Assembly: GCF_001424905.1 (NCBI RefSeq)
Contig: NZ_LMCU01000001.1
Span: 2,163,480-2,227,479 of the forward strand
Direction: 5' to 3'
DNA length: 64,000 bases
DNA from: Leifsonia sp. Root112D2
GTDB lineage: Bacteria > Actinomycetota > Actinomycetes > Actinomycetales > Microbacteriaceae
The notes beneath the pieces were generated by a model. It saw nothing but the letters and a program-made list of their open reading frames with translations, made no database searches and was not told the origin of the DNA. Shown here in pieces: positions 50,585 to 59,241 of the stretch (positions within the stretch are counted from its first letter, which is position 1; every line of letters starts with the position of its first letter). The translations under genes were made by a program, and so were the position numbers.

Positions 50585-51619
50585 ATGATCCTCTTTGACC
50601 ACGTCTCCAAAAAATATTCGGGCACCGCGAGGCCCGCACTCAACGACATCACCCTCGAGGTGTTGCGCGGCGAGTTCGTCTTTCTCGTCGGCGCTTCCGG
50701 AAGCGGCAAGTCGAGTTGCCTGCGGCTGATCCTCAAAGAGGAGAAGCCCACGAAGGGCAGCATTCACGTGCTTGGGCAAGATCTCGGCTCGATCTCCAGC
50801 CGTAAGGTGCCGTACTTTCGGCGCAACCTCGGCGTGGTCTTCCAGGACTTTCGGCTGCTGCCCAACAAGACCGTCTTCCAGAACGTCGCGTTCACGCTGC
50901 AGGTCATCGGCAAGTCGCGCGGCTTCATTCAGGAGGCCGTGCCCGACGTACTGAGCATGGTCGGACTCACCGGCAAGGAGCAGCGGTTGCCGCACGAGCT
51001 CTCCGGTGGTGAGCAGCAGCGCGTGGCCATCGCCCGCGCGGTGGTCAACAAGCCGCAGGTTCTGCTTGCCGATGAGCCGACGGGAAACCTTGACCCGGCC
51101 ACGAGCGCGGGCATCATGGCCGTGCTCGAACGCATCAACGCCGGAGGCACCACGGTGCTCATGGCCACACACGAGGCCGGCATCGTAGACAAGATGCAGC
51201 GCCGCGTGATCGAGTTGATCAATGGCGAGATCGTGCGCGACGAGCGCCACGGTGGGTACACCACGGCGATCCCGATCCAGCGCGACCCGGATGCGCCCGC
51301 CGACGGCCATCTCGCAGCGCCTGCCGAAGCGCCTCCAGCCCCCGTTTCCGTCCCGCAACCGCAGCCGACCTTCGCGCCGCGACCGCCGGCATCCTCACCC
51401 GTGGAGCAGCCGGTGCGGACAGAAGCTGTTCCTGAACCCGCCGAGACGATGCAGAACGCGCATTTCGCTAGTCCGCCCACGCAGCCCGTGCTGCGACAGC
51501 GGCCGCTGAGCGACGAAGAATTGCCCGAGCAGCTCACTCTGGCGGAGAAACTGGGTCTGCGCGCGCCGCACGTTGATCGTGACGATGACGGAGAACAGAA
51601 CGTGGGGCCCGTCAAATGA
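50585..51619 (+). CDS. ftsE: Cell division ATPase FtsE with C-terminal extension
   Basis: 344 residues. The ABC core (1-225) has Walker A GASGSGKSS, RRNLGVVFQDFRLL with the Q-loop, signature LSGGEQQR and Walker B VLLADEPTGNLD. FtsE with FtsX controls peptidoglycan hydrolases at the divisome. Usual FtsE is about 225-230 residues; the extra 115 residues are Pro/Ala/Glu-rich and disordered, ending in a short conserved-looking LTLAEKLGLRAP. ATGA overlap with ftsX. Confidence 0.94.
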   Translation: MILFDHVSKKYSGTARPALNDITLEVLRGEFVFLVGASGSGKSSCLRLILKEEKPTKGSIHVLGQDLGSISSRKVPYFRRNLGVVFQDFRLLPNKTVFQNVAFTLQVIGKSRGFIQEAVPDVLSMVGLTGKEQRLPHELSGGEQQRVAIARAVVNKPQVLLADEPTGNLDPATSAGIMAVLERINAGGTTVLMATHEAGIVDKMQRRVIELINGEIVRDERHGGYTTAIPIQRDPDAPADGHLAAPAEAPPAPVSVPQPQPTFAPRPPASSPVEQPVRTEAVPEPAETMQNAHFASPPTQPVLRQRPLSDEELPEQLTLAEKLGLRAPHVDRDDDGEQNVGPVK

Positions 51620-52521
51620 GATTCGCACTGATTTGGTCGGAGGCGGCCAGCGGGCTGCGCCGCAACGTGTCCATGGTGGTCTCGGTCATTCTCGTGACCT
51701 TCATTTCGCTCACTTTTGTGGGGGCGGCGATTCTGCTGCAGATGCAGATCGGGCAGATGAAGGGCTACTGGTACGACAAGGCGCAGGTCGCGGTGTACAT
51801 GTGTACCGCGACCGACAATTGCGCGGACGGCGAGGCGACCCCCGCGCAGATCGCTGCGGTGAAGGCACAATTGCAGGCGCCGACCCTCTCGAAATACATC
51901 GAAAAGGTGTCGTTCGAGAACCAGAAGCAGGCCTACGAGCACTTCAAACAGCAGTTCAAGGGCAACCCCGTCGCGGACTCGGTCACGCCGGAATATCTCA
52001 ACCAGACGTTCTGGGTGAACCTCAAGGATCCTTCGCAGTCTGACGTGCTCAGTGAGAGCCTGTCGAATTCTCCGGGCGTGCAGAGCGTGATGGACCAGCG
52101 CCGCTATCTGGATCCGATCTTCAACATTCTCAATGCCGCCAGCTACACCGCCATCGGTATTGCCGCGCTCATGCTCGTCGCGGCGGTGATGTTGATAGCG
52201 ACGACTATCAGATTGTCGGCGATCTCTCGGCGCAGGGAGTTGGGGATCATGCGGCTCGTGGGTGCCTCGAACCGCTTCATTAGAACGCCGTTCATTCTCG
52301 AGGGAGTGTTCGCGGCGTTCATCGGATCGCTGTTGGCCGGCGCCGCGGTCGTGGGCATCGTGCAGTTCTTCGTGCACGGTTATCTGGCCGCACGAATACC
52401 CTCTATCGCTTTCGTCGGTGCCGATAGCGCGTTCGTGGTGGTGCCCGCGCTGCTTGTCGTGGGCATCGTGCTGGCGGCGATTTCTGCCAATGTGGCGATC
52501 AGCCGGTATCTCAAGGTCTAG
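51616..52521 (+). CDS. ftsX: Cell division protein FtsX
   Basis: 301 residues: a cytoplasmic head, one membrane segment (about 22-45), an extracytoplasmic domain (about 50-170) with two Cys (CTATDNC) that may form a disulfide, and three C-terminal membrane segments around the cytoplasmic ISRRRELGIMRLVGASN loop. FtsX passes the FtsE ATPase signal to periplasmic hydrolases. Confidence 0.94.
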   Translation: MRFALIWSEAASGLRRNVSMVVSVILVTFISLTFVGAAILLQMQIGQMKGYWYDKAQVAVYMCTATDNCADGEATPAQIAAVKAQLQAPTLSKYIEKVSFENQKQAYEHFKQQFKGNPVADSVTPEYLNQTFWVNLKDPSQSDVLSESLSNSPGVQSVMDQRRYLDPIFNILNAASYTAIGIAALMLVAAVMLIATTIRLSAISRRRELGIMRLVGASNRFIRTPFILEGVFAAFIGSLLAGAAVVGIVQFFVHGYLAARIPSIAFVGADSAFVVVPALLVVGIVLAAISANVAISRYLKV

Positions 52522-52591
52522 GCCACGTATTAGACTGATGGGCTGCTCCGCGCTTGCGGGGCGCATTCGTTTGATCATTCAGGAGTAAGCC

Positions 52592-53068
52592 GTGCCCAGG
52601 GAACGTGGCCAGAAGGTGGTGGCCACCAATCGCAAAGCCCGCCACGACTACACCATCGAAGACACGTATGAGGCCGGTCTGGTCTTGAACGGAACCGAGG
52701 TGAAGTCGCTGCGGGCCGGTCGCGCCTCCCTCGTCGACGGCTACGCGTACATCGACGCCGGTGAGGCATGGCTGGATGCCGTGCACATTCCCGAGTACTC
52801 GGGCGGCACCTGGAACAACCACGCCCCGCGCCGCAAGCGCAAGCTGCTGCTGCACAAGGAACAGATTCTCAAGATTCACAACAAGGTGAAAGAGGGCGGC
52901 TACACCCTCGTACCGATGTCGATCTACTTCAGCGACGGGCGCGCCAAGGTGGAAATTGCCGTGGCCAAGGGCAAGAAGGAATACGACAAGCGCCAGACTC
53001 TGCGCGAGCGCCAGGACAAGCGTGAGTCCGATCGCGCGATCTCGAGCCGCAGGCACCTGGGGGAGTAG
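52592..53068 (+). CDS. smpB: tmRNA-binding protein SmpB
   Basis: 158 residues. ATNRKARHDYTIEDTYEAGL, GTEVKSLRAGRASL and LLLHKEQI are family marks; the basic C-terminal tail enters the mRNA channel of a stalled ribosome. AGGAG lies seven bases before GTG 52592. ssrA follows 130 bp downstream. Confidence 0.96.
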   Translation: MPRERGQKVVATNRKARHDYTIEDTYEAGLVLNGTEVKSLRAGRASLVDGYAYIDAGEAWLDAVHIPEYSGGTWNNHAPRRKRKLLLHKEQILKIHNKVKEGGYTLVPMSIYFSDGRAKVEIAVAKGKKEYDKRQTLRERQDKRESDRAISSRRHLGE

Positions 53069-53197
53069 TCGCGCACGGTCCTGACCGAAATATGCGGGAG
53101 CGCGGAAGTGTTGTAGTCTGTAAGGCTCGCCATCGGCGAGATGTATCTGCACAATTCAACAGCGCGCGATAGTGACTCACCGTCTCACGGTGTTCAG

Positions 53198-53591
53198 GGG
53201 GATGATCGGTTTCGACATTGCCTGAGCGAATATGAGAAGCGGGTCGAGGATCCAGGGTTATCTCGTTAACGATCTCTGGAAAACAATAAGTGCCAATTCA
53301 AACAGCACTGTCTCTGCCAAGGCTGACTTCGCCCTCGCGGCGTAAGTTCCTTCGCAACTTATAGAGACCGTCAGGCCGGGAATGCTCTCTACCCGGACCC
53401 TGGCGCCAGCTAGAGAGATTGCTTTTATGTTCTGTCTTGGGGCATAAAGGGACTTAAACCAGGGCTGGGCTTGTCGGATTAGGTGCCAGTGGCAAATTCC
53501 GGAGCCGAGTAGAACGCCTGCACTGGCTACACCCGTAGAAGGCATATGACCACAGCAGTGGACCGGGGTTCAATTCCCCGCATCTCCACCA
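53198..53591 (+). ncRNA. ssrA: Transfer-messenger RNA
   Basis: 394 nt. The 5' GGGGATGATCGG pairs with 3' CATCTCC-ACCA, with the G3-U70 pair used by alanyl-tRNA synthetase. The T-arm GGTTCAATTCC and encoded CCA are present. The tag frame runs from GCC 53292 to TAA 53343-53345 and encodes ANSNSTVSAKADFALAA. Confidence 0.96.
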
Positions 53592-53643
53592 GTGGTTGCT
53601 ATCGCGCGCTGTTGTGCGGAGTGCTCGGCGATCGAGTAGCCCG

Positions 53644-54084
53644 TCAGCCCGTGGATGCGACGCTGACCAAGCCGATCGAGAAGTGCGTGACAGTGGCGAG
53701 GTAGCCCACGGCGTCCTCGTCGGCGGGGCGCGGCCGGTCTCCAACGATGAGAATCACTTGGCCGCGGTTGCGAGCGAGGGACGTCCATTGGCGCCTCACT
53801 GGAAGGCGCACCCCTTCTATCGTCACCATGAGCGGGTTGACATACGCGGTGACCGTGGCGAATGGCATCGGGTCGTCACCGCCGCCGGACGCCAACCCCC
53901 AGCCCGCGGCCAGGGGGAGCAGACCCTCTTCATGGCCGGTCGAGGTGGGAGTCAGAAGCAGGTGCGCCGCTTCGCGGCCATTTCGGTCTTCGGCGACCCA
54001 CGCCGCGGCAACGAGTTCGGCCATCAGCGGCGCGCCGAACCAGTGCGTCGAGCCGTCCAGACGGTCGTCATGAGAGCTGCGCAC
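53644..54084 (-). CDS. Hypothetical protein
   Basis: 146 residues; family not recognised. No signal peptide or membrane helix; the middle is Gly-rich (WGLASGGGDDP) with a beta-like second half (FATVTAYVNPLMVTIEGVRL, GQVILIVGDRP). The start GTG 54084 lies nine bases after TAAAGT on the minus strand, matching other promoters here. It directly follows ssrA on the opposite strand. Confidence 0.55.
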   Translation of the reverse strand: MRSSHDDRLDGSTHWFGAPLMAELVAAAWVAEDRNGREAAHLLLTPTSTGHEEGLLPLAAGWGLASGGGDDPMPFATVTAYVNPLMVTIEGVRLPVRRQWTSLARNRGQVILIVGDRPRPADEDAVGYLATVTHFSIGLVSVASTG

Positions 54085-54093
54085 ATAGCGCTC

Positions 54094-54099
54094 ACTTTA
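54094..54099 (-). promoter_or_regulatory. -10 box TAAAGT
   Basis: Minus strand, nine bases before GTG 54084. Confidence 0.4.
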
Positions 54100-54150
54100 C
54101 GCGAGACCAGTGTGCTCAATCCGGGTCGCTCGGGCAGTGGCACGCTCCGA

Positions 54151-54654
54151 CTAGACGGCGCGCAGCACCGCGAGCACCAGTATCAGCAGGCTTATCGCCC
54201 CGATGGCTGCGCGCAGAACGATGGCCGTTCGGGCGCCACGGGCGACCCGCGCCGCGAGAGTGGTGTCTGCGGATGTCGCGAGCAGCGAGCGACGCAGGCG
54301 CGTCATCCGTCTCGCCTGCAGTACTCCGACGCCGAGCACCAGCAGAAGTATGGCCGCCACGGCGACCAGGCAGGTGGAGAGTCGCGTCCAGGGTACGGCC
54401 GCGAGCAGCAGGATGCCGGCGGTCAGCCCCACGAGGAGCGCGCCGGTCGCCACGACGCCGTATCGGCGGCCGAAGTGGCGAAAGAACGCCACCCGCGCCT
54501 CCCGCGAGAGCGTCGCGGTTGTGCTGCGGGCGAGAAGGAAGAGTGCCACCCAGCCGCCGAGCCAGATGGCGCCTGAGAGCACCAGCAGGCCGAGCAGAGC
54601 CGCTTGCCCGGCCTGGCCGAGCGCGAGGTGCGCGCTCGAATCGAATGGTCTCAC
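54151..54654 (-). CDS. Four-helix integral membrane protein
   Basis: 167 residues with four hydrophobic segments (about 15-40, 65-90, 95-115, 145-165) and basic loops. It is not a family I can name; similar small membrane proteins accompany nitrite/NO genes. GTG 54654 overlaps the DUF2249 stop as GTGA, so it belongs to the DUF2249 operon and by context to the nitrite-reductase cluster. Confidence 0.72.
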   Translation of the reverse strand: MRPFDSSAHLALGQAGQAALLGLLVLSGAIWLGGWVALFLLARSTTATLSREARVAFFRHFGRRYGVVATGALLVGLTAGILLLAAVPWTRLSTCLVAVAAILLLVLGVGVLQARRMTRLRRSLLATSADTTLAARVARGARTAIVLRAAIGAISLLILVLAVLRAV

Positions 54655-54893
54655 GCGGTAGCGGAGGGGCGCCCGATATCGACCTTCCACACCTCGGGGC
54701 CCTGCTCGAGGTACTCCCAGGTGAAGTCGCCCGCGTGCTCGGCGGCGAACTGGTAGTAGAGCGGCTTGGGGTCGTGGTCGTTGACGAGCACGTAGCCCTC
54801 ACCCGGCTGCAGGCCGTTGTAGTGCTCAAAGATCAGTTCGTGACGACGTGCGGGCTCTTCCGTGCGCACATCGAGAAGCGGACGTTCTGCCAT
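54651..54893 (-). CDS. DUF2249 domain protein
   Basis: 80 residues. LLDVRTEEPARRHELIF, NGLQPGEGYVLVNDHDPKPLYYQF and a late WEYLEQGPEVWKVDIGR cover the whole domain, including its conserved HDP motif. DUF2249 proteins accompany denitrification and NO genes and may bind metal or haem, but no activity is established. AAGGAA lies four bases before ATG 54893. It is divergent from the NnrS-like gene across an AT-rich promoter region. Confidence 0.87.
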   Translation of the reverse strand: MAERPLLDVRTEEPARRHELIFEHYNGLQPGEGYVLVNDHDPKPLYYQFAAEHAGDFTWEYLEQGPEVWKVDIGRPSATA

Positions 54894-54943
54894 GGGGTTC
54901 CTTCCGATAACGTAAATAAAAAGTATTAAAATGATTGCACACC
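54894..54943. promoter_or_regulatory. AT-rich divergent promoter region of the nitrite/NO cluster
   Basis: A 40-bp stretch of AT-rich DNA in a GC-rich genome, with TAAAAT at 54927-54932 as a plausible plus-strand -10. I see no clear FNR, NsrR or NorR palindrome. Confidence 0.4.
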
Positions 54944-55062
54944 TTGTCCGACGTTCGTGAAACGAGCACGCCATCCGTTCCGCTCCCGCTCGACCCGTTC
55001 TCAGCCGCAGAGGAACGCGGCTCGCGTTTCTGATCCCCGGTTCGATAGCGCTTCTGGCCGGG

Positions 55063-56103
55063 TTGGATGCCGCGCTGCTGCTTCTGGGACTGCCGGCGCC
55101 GGTCACGACGCAGCGACTGCCCGTGGTGCACGGACCGCTGCTGGTCTTCGGGTTCGTCGGCACGGTCATCGCCCTGGAGCGAGCGGTGGCGGTGCGACGG
55201 TGGTGGGCGTTCGCCTCGCCGGCGGCCTTCGGCGTCGGCGGGCTGCTCCTGCTCACGCCTGTACCGCTGCTCGTCGGCCGCATTCTGCTTGCCGCGGGCG
55301 CCGTCGTGCTGCTGTTCATCTACCTGGCCATCTGGCGCAGACAGGCCATGCTGGCGGCGGCCGTGCAGTCGCTCGGGGCGTTTCTCGCGCTGGCGTCGAC
55401 GATGCTGTGGATCGGCGGTCTGCCGGCATCCGCTCTCGTGCCGGGAATGGCTGGGTTCATGGTGCTGACCATCGCGGGTGAACGGGTGGAACTGGCTCGG
55501 GTCGTCGTGCTCAGCCGCCGCACCGAGCGCGTGGCCTTCGGCGTGAGCGTGGCGCTTGCGGTGGGCGTGCTCGCGGCGATGCTGTGGCCCGACGTCGGCT
55601 ACCCGCTATTCGGCGCTGCGTTGCTCGCGGTGGTGGCCTGGCTCGCCGTGTTCGATGTGGCGTCGCGCCTGGTGAGATCGAGCGGCCTGCCCCGGTACAT
55701 TGCGGCGTGCCTTCTGGCCGGCTACGTCTGGCTCGCCGTTGCGGGCGTCATCTGGCTTCTCGCGGGGGCGGTCGTCTCGGGGCCGCTGTACGACGCGAGC
55801 GTGCACGCGGTGTTTCTCGGCTTCACTCTCGCGATGATCATGGCCCACGCCCCCGTGATTCTGCCGGCTGTGCTGCGCAAGCCCCTGCCGTACCGGCCGA
55901 TCTTCTATCTGCCCGTCGGGCTGCTCACCGTCTCCCTCGTCGCACGCATTCTCATCGGCGACGTGCACGACGTGCCTGTTCTCGTGCAGTGGGGTGGGGT
56001 GTTCAACGTCGTCGCCGTGCTGCTCTTCGTGGTGCTCGCCGTGGCATCCGTCGTTCGTGGAGAACCGCAGCGGACTCCGGCACGCGGGGAGGGGGCCTCG
56101 TGA
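55063..56103 (+). CDS. NnrS-like multi-helix membrane protein (N-terminus uncertain)
   Basis: 346 residues from TTG 55063 with about ten membrane segments. His residues in LPVVHGPLLVFGFVGTVIAL, DASVHAVFLGFTLAM and MIMAHAPVILPAVL resemble the haem/copper-site histidines of NnrS, a family tied to NO resistance and nitrite reduction. The reading frame stays open back to 54961 and includes a further hydrophobic segment (LAFLIPGSIALLAG), but offers no ATG/GTG there; TGA 54958 closes it. A start such as TTG 54944 in another frame would fit only with a one-base shift near 55000. Stop overlaps the next start (GTGA). Confidence 0.7.
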   Translation: MDAALLLLGLPAPVTTQRLPVVHGPLLVFGFVGTVIALERAVAVRRWWAFASPAAFGVGGLLLLTPVPLLVGRILLAAGAVVLLFIYLAIWRRQAMLAAAVQSLGAFLALASTMLWIGGLPASALVPGMAGFMVLTIAGERVELARVVVLSRRTERVAFGVSVALAVGVLAAMLWPDVGYPLFGAALLAVVAWLAVFDVASRLVRSSGLPRYIAACLLAGYVWLAVAGVIWLLAGAVVSGPLYDASVHAVFLGFTLAMIMAHAPVILPAVLRKPLPYRPIFYLPVGLLTVSLVARILIGDVHDVPVLVQWGGVFNVVAVLLFVVLAVASVVRGEPQRTPARGEGAS

Positions 56104-58748
56104 GGAGGAAGAAGCCGCTTTCGCGCAAGGCCTGGTACGCACTTGTTAACTCCCTTGTCGTGGCCTGGGCGCTGGGCGCTGTGTTCGTGGCCATTGTGCA
56201 ACCGCTCGGTGTCGCCGCACCGTGGTTGATGGTGCACCTGCTGCTACTCGGTGCCGCAAGCACAGCCATCATCGTCTGGAGCCAGCACTTTGCTGACACC
56301 CTGCTGCGCCGCCCCGCGGCGGGCGGGCGCATGCTTCTCGGCGCGCGTCTGTTCGCGCACACCGTCGGCGCGCTTGCGGTCGTCACGGGCGTGCCAGGGC
56401 GCGCCTGGCCTCTCGTGCTAGCGGGGGCTGTGCTCGTGGCGCTCGCCGTTCTGACGCAGGTGATGAGCCTGGCCCGCCAACTGCACGTGGCGCTGCCGTC
56501 GCGGTTCGCACCACTCGTGCGCTACTACATCGTGGCGGGGCTGTTCCTGGTCATCGGCGTCACTCTGGGCGTCGTAATGGCGAGGAGCGACATCCCGGGC
56601 GGGGTGCACGATCGTCTCTTCGTTGCCCATATTGCTTTTAACCTTGCGGGCTGGATCGGAATCACCGTGCTCGGCACCGTGATTCTGCTCTGGCCGACGG
56701 TGCTGCACACGCGCATCCTTCCCACGGCGGATGCCGCCGTTCGGGGCGCGCTGCCGCTGCTCGCGCTGGGGCTTCTGGTCGTGGGACTGGGCGCTCTGTT
56801 CGGCATTCGCCTGGGCGTGTCGTTCGGGCTGCTCATGTATCTGGCGGGGCTCAGCCTGATCGTGATCGAGGCCGTACGCCAGGGACGGCGGGCCGTGCCC
56901 GTGACATATGCCGGGTGGAGCATGGGGGCCGCCCTGCTGTGGTTCGCCGGCAGCGTCTTTGCCGTGATGGTGCTCGTCACCGTCGTGCCCGACTGGGAGC
57001 AGGCCGCGACGCGTATCAGCGGGGTTCTCGTGCCCTTTGCCGTCGGTTTCGTGGCCCAGCTCGTGGTCGGGGCCCTGAGCTACCTCGTTCCGGTGGTCAT
57101 CGGCGGCGGACCCGTGGTGACGCGCAGCATGAACGCGGGGCTGGACCGGTTCGGCCCCTTTCGCTTCATCGTGGTGAACGGCGCTCTGTTGCTCATGCTG
57201 CTTCCGCTCGCCGAGCCGCTGCGCATGCTGTTGTTGGCACTCGTCGCGGCCAGTTTGCTGGCGTTCGTTCCCCTGGCGATTCGTGCCATCGTGGCCGGAC
57301 GTCACGCGCGTGCGGAGGATTGGCCGAGCGACGGCACCAAGGCGCGCATGCCGGCGCTGCACGCCAGCAGCGGCGGGATGATGGCCGCCGTCGGAACCCT
57401 CGTTCTTGCCGTTGCGGTGGGTGTTGCGTTCGTGCCGGGCAACGCGGGCGGCATCGGGTCGAACGCGCTGAGCCCCGGCGCCCAGTCCGCGGCGGCCGCA
57501 GGCTCAGCGACAGGGCATACGACCACCGTGACGATGACCATGAAGAACATGCGCTTCTCGCCGAGCACCGTGCGTGTGCCGGCAGGCGACAGGTTGGTGA
57601 TCCACCTCACCAACGCCGACGAGGAGGTGCACGATCTGGTGCTCGCAACGGGCGTGACCTCGGGGCGGCTGATCGGAGGAGAATCCGCCACGGTGGATGC
57701 GGGAGTCATCTTCTCGAATGTGAACGGATGGTGCTCGATCACCGGCCATCGGCAGATGGGCATGGTGATGAGCATCGTGGTCGTCGGCGGTTCGAGTGGG
57801 AACGGCGCGCCCATGGCGGGGATGGACATGGGCGGCCCGGCGGCGCAGAAGGGAAGGTCGGCGGCGAACGACATCGACCTCGCGAAGAAGCCATCGGCCG
57901 GGTTCGAACCGTACGATGCGGCGTTGCCGCCCGCGGCATCCGCCACCGTGCACACGCTCACTCTCACGGTGCGCAATACCCTCACCGAGGTGGCCCCCGG
58001 CGTTTACCAGACACTGTGGACGTACAACGGAACCGCGCCCGGCCCCACCCTGCGTGGCAGAGTCGGTGACGTCTTCGAGATCACCCTGGTGAACGACGCG
58101 ACCATGGGACACTCCATTGATTTTCATGCCGGAGCCCTCGCCCCGAACGAGCCGATGCGCACTATTCAGCCCGGACAGAGCCTGAAGTACACCTTCACGG
58201 CCACGCGCTCGGGCATCTGGCTCTATCACTGCTCCACCATGCCCATGTCGGCCCACATCGCCAACGGCATGTATGGCGCCGTCATCATCGACCCTCCCGG
58301 CCTCGACGCCGTAGCTCACGAGTACGTGCTCGTGCAGGGCGAGTACTACCTGGGACCGCAGAAGGGGGAGATCGACGCGAGCAAGGTCGCGGAGAAGGAG
58401 CCGGATCTGGTGGTCTTCAACGGCTATGCCGACCAGTACCGCTACCGTCCGCTGACGGCCAGGGCGGGCGAGCGGGTGCGGGTGTGGGTGCTGGATGCCG
58501 GGCCGAATCTGGCGAGCGCGTTTCACATCGTGGGCACCCAGTTCGACACCGTGTTCACCGAGGGCGACTACCTGCTGCGCGACGGCGGCAGCACGGGGAC
58601 GGGCGGCTCCCAGGTGCTCGGACTGCAGCCCGCCCAGGGTGGCTTCGTCGAACTGACATTTCCCGCGACGGGTGACTACTCGTTCATCACCCACGCCATG
58701 TCCGACGCGGAGCGCGGCGCCGCGGGCCTGTTCCACGTGACCCCGTAG
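56100..58748 (+). CDS. Fusion of NnrS-like membrane domain, cupredoxin and copper nitrite reductase
   Basis: 882 residues. Residues 1 to about 455 form some 12 membrane helices of NnrS-like character. A single cupredoxin (about 475-560) has type 1 copper ligands His511, Cys545, His550, Met555 (WCSITGHRQMGM). Two further cupredoxin domains (about 600-882) match NirK: type 1 copper His671, Cys711, His719, Met724 (WLYHCSTMPMSAHIANGM); type 2 copper His676, His710 and His865 (THAMSDAERGA); catalytic Asp674 in HSIDFH and His809 in FHIVG. It should reduce nitrite to NO at the outer face. GTG 56100 has GGGGAGG upstream. Confidence 0.88.
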   Translation: MRRKKPLSRKAWYALVNSLVVAWALGAVFVAIVQPLGVAAPWLMVHLLLLGAASTAIIVWSQHFADTLLRRPAAGGRMLLGARLFAHTVGALAVVTGVPGRAWPLVLAGAVLVALAVLTQVMSLARQLHVALPSRFAPLVRYYIVAGLFLVIGVTLGVVMARSDIPGGVHDRLFVAHIAFNLAGWIGITVLGTVILLWPTVLHTRILPTADAAVRGALPLLALGLLVVGLGALFGIRLGVSFGLLMYLAGLSLIVIEAVRQGRRAVPVTYAGWSMGAALLWFAGSVFAVMVLVTVVPDWEQAATRISGVLVPFAVGFVAQLVVGALSYLVPVVIGGGPVVTRSMNAGLDRFGPFRFIVVNGALLLMLLPLAEPLRMLLLALVAASLLAFVPLAIRAIVAGRHARAEDWPSDGTKARMPALHASSGGMMAAVGTLVLAVAVGVAFVPGNAGGIGSNALSPGAQSAAAAGSATGHTTTVTMTMKNMRFSPSTVRVPAGDRLVIHLTNADEEVHDLVLATGVTSGRLIGGESATVDAGVIFSNVNGWCSITGHRQMGMVMSIVVVGGSSGNGAPMAGMDMGGPAAQKGRSAANDIDLAKKPSAGFEPYDAALPPAASATVHTLTLTVRNTLTEVAPGVYQTLWTYNGTAPGPTLRGRVGDVFEITLVNDATMGHSIDFHAGALAPNEPMRTIQPGQSLKYTFTATRSGIWLYHCSTMPMSAHIANGMYGAVIIDPPGLDAVAHEYVLVQGEYYLGPQKGEIDASKVAEKEPDLVVFNGYADQYRYRPLTARAGERVRVWVLDAGPNLASAFHIVGTQFDTVFTEGDYLLRDGGSTGTGGSQVLGLQPAQGGFVELTFPATGDYSFITHAMSDAERGAAGLFHVTP

Positions 58749-58788
58749 CCCGAATCGACGCCCGCGTCTCACGTCGATCGGATGCCCG

Positions 58789-58794
58789 TAGGCT
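58789..58794 (+). promoter_or_regulatory. -10 box TAGGCT, leaderless
   Basis: TAGGCT ends six bases before GTG 58801. Confidence 0.55.
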
Positions 58795-58800
58795 GTCCTC

Positions 58801-59109
58801 GTGAGTTCCCCTGTGACGCCGCCCTCCCGACTCCAACTCACGCTGCACAAACCTCGCCTCGGCTGGTTTCCGAAGCCGACCGTGGTGGTGAACGGCCGCG
58901 GGCATCCGGCGCAGTGGGGAACCGGAACCTGGCAGATACGCGCGGGGGAGAAGACGGAGATTGCCGTCTATCTCTTCAATCGGCTCTGGAAGTTCGGAAC
59001 CGCGCGGATTCCGGTCGAAGCGGGGGAGCAGGCGGTCCTGATCTACTCGGCACCGTGGCTTCCGTTCCTGCCTGGCAGCTTGAAAATCGAGCACGGTCGC
59101 GATCACTGA
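58801..59109 (+). CDS. Small conserved hypothetical protein
   Basis: 102 residues, mostly beta (LQLTLHKPRLGWFPKPTVVV, GQWQIR-like GTGTWQIRAGEK, EIAVYLFNRLWKFG). No signal peptide. GTG 58801 is six bases after TAGGCT, which supports a real leaderless gene. The family is not recognised and the role unknown. The 130 bp that follow hold no further gene. Confidence 0.65.
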   Translation: MSSPVTPPSRLQLTLHKPRLGWFPKPTVVVNGRGHPAQWGTGTWQIRAGEKTEIAVYLFNRLWKFGTARIPVEAGEQAVLIYSAPWLPFLPGSLKIEHGRDH

Positions 59110-59241
59110 AGAACCCCGCGCACGGTGGGCCGACCCGGGGTGATAATGCGAGAGCATCGCTTGGCGATCTACGGAAGGTCGGCGTGAAGTGGCTCGTGAA
59201 CATCGCGGGTGCAACGGCATAATCCCGCGCGGTCGCGCGAG

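Noticed and set aside
55584..56099. Extension of the nitrite reductase fusion upstream of GTG 56100
   Set aside because: The open frame there is a shadow of the NnrS-like gene; GTG 56100 has a good ribosome-binding site and overlaps the previous stop.
59110..59241. Possible terminator with ACCCCG / CGGGGT arms near 59115
   Set aside because: Only six pairs with a 16-17 nt loop and no T-tract; not convincing.
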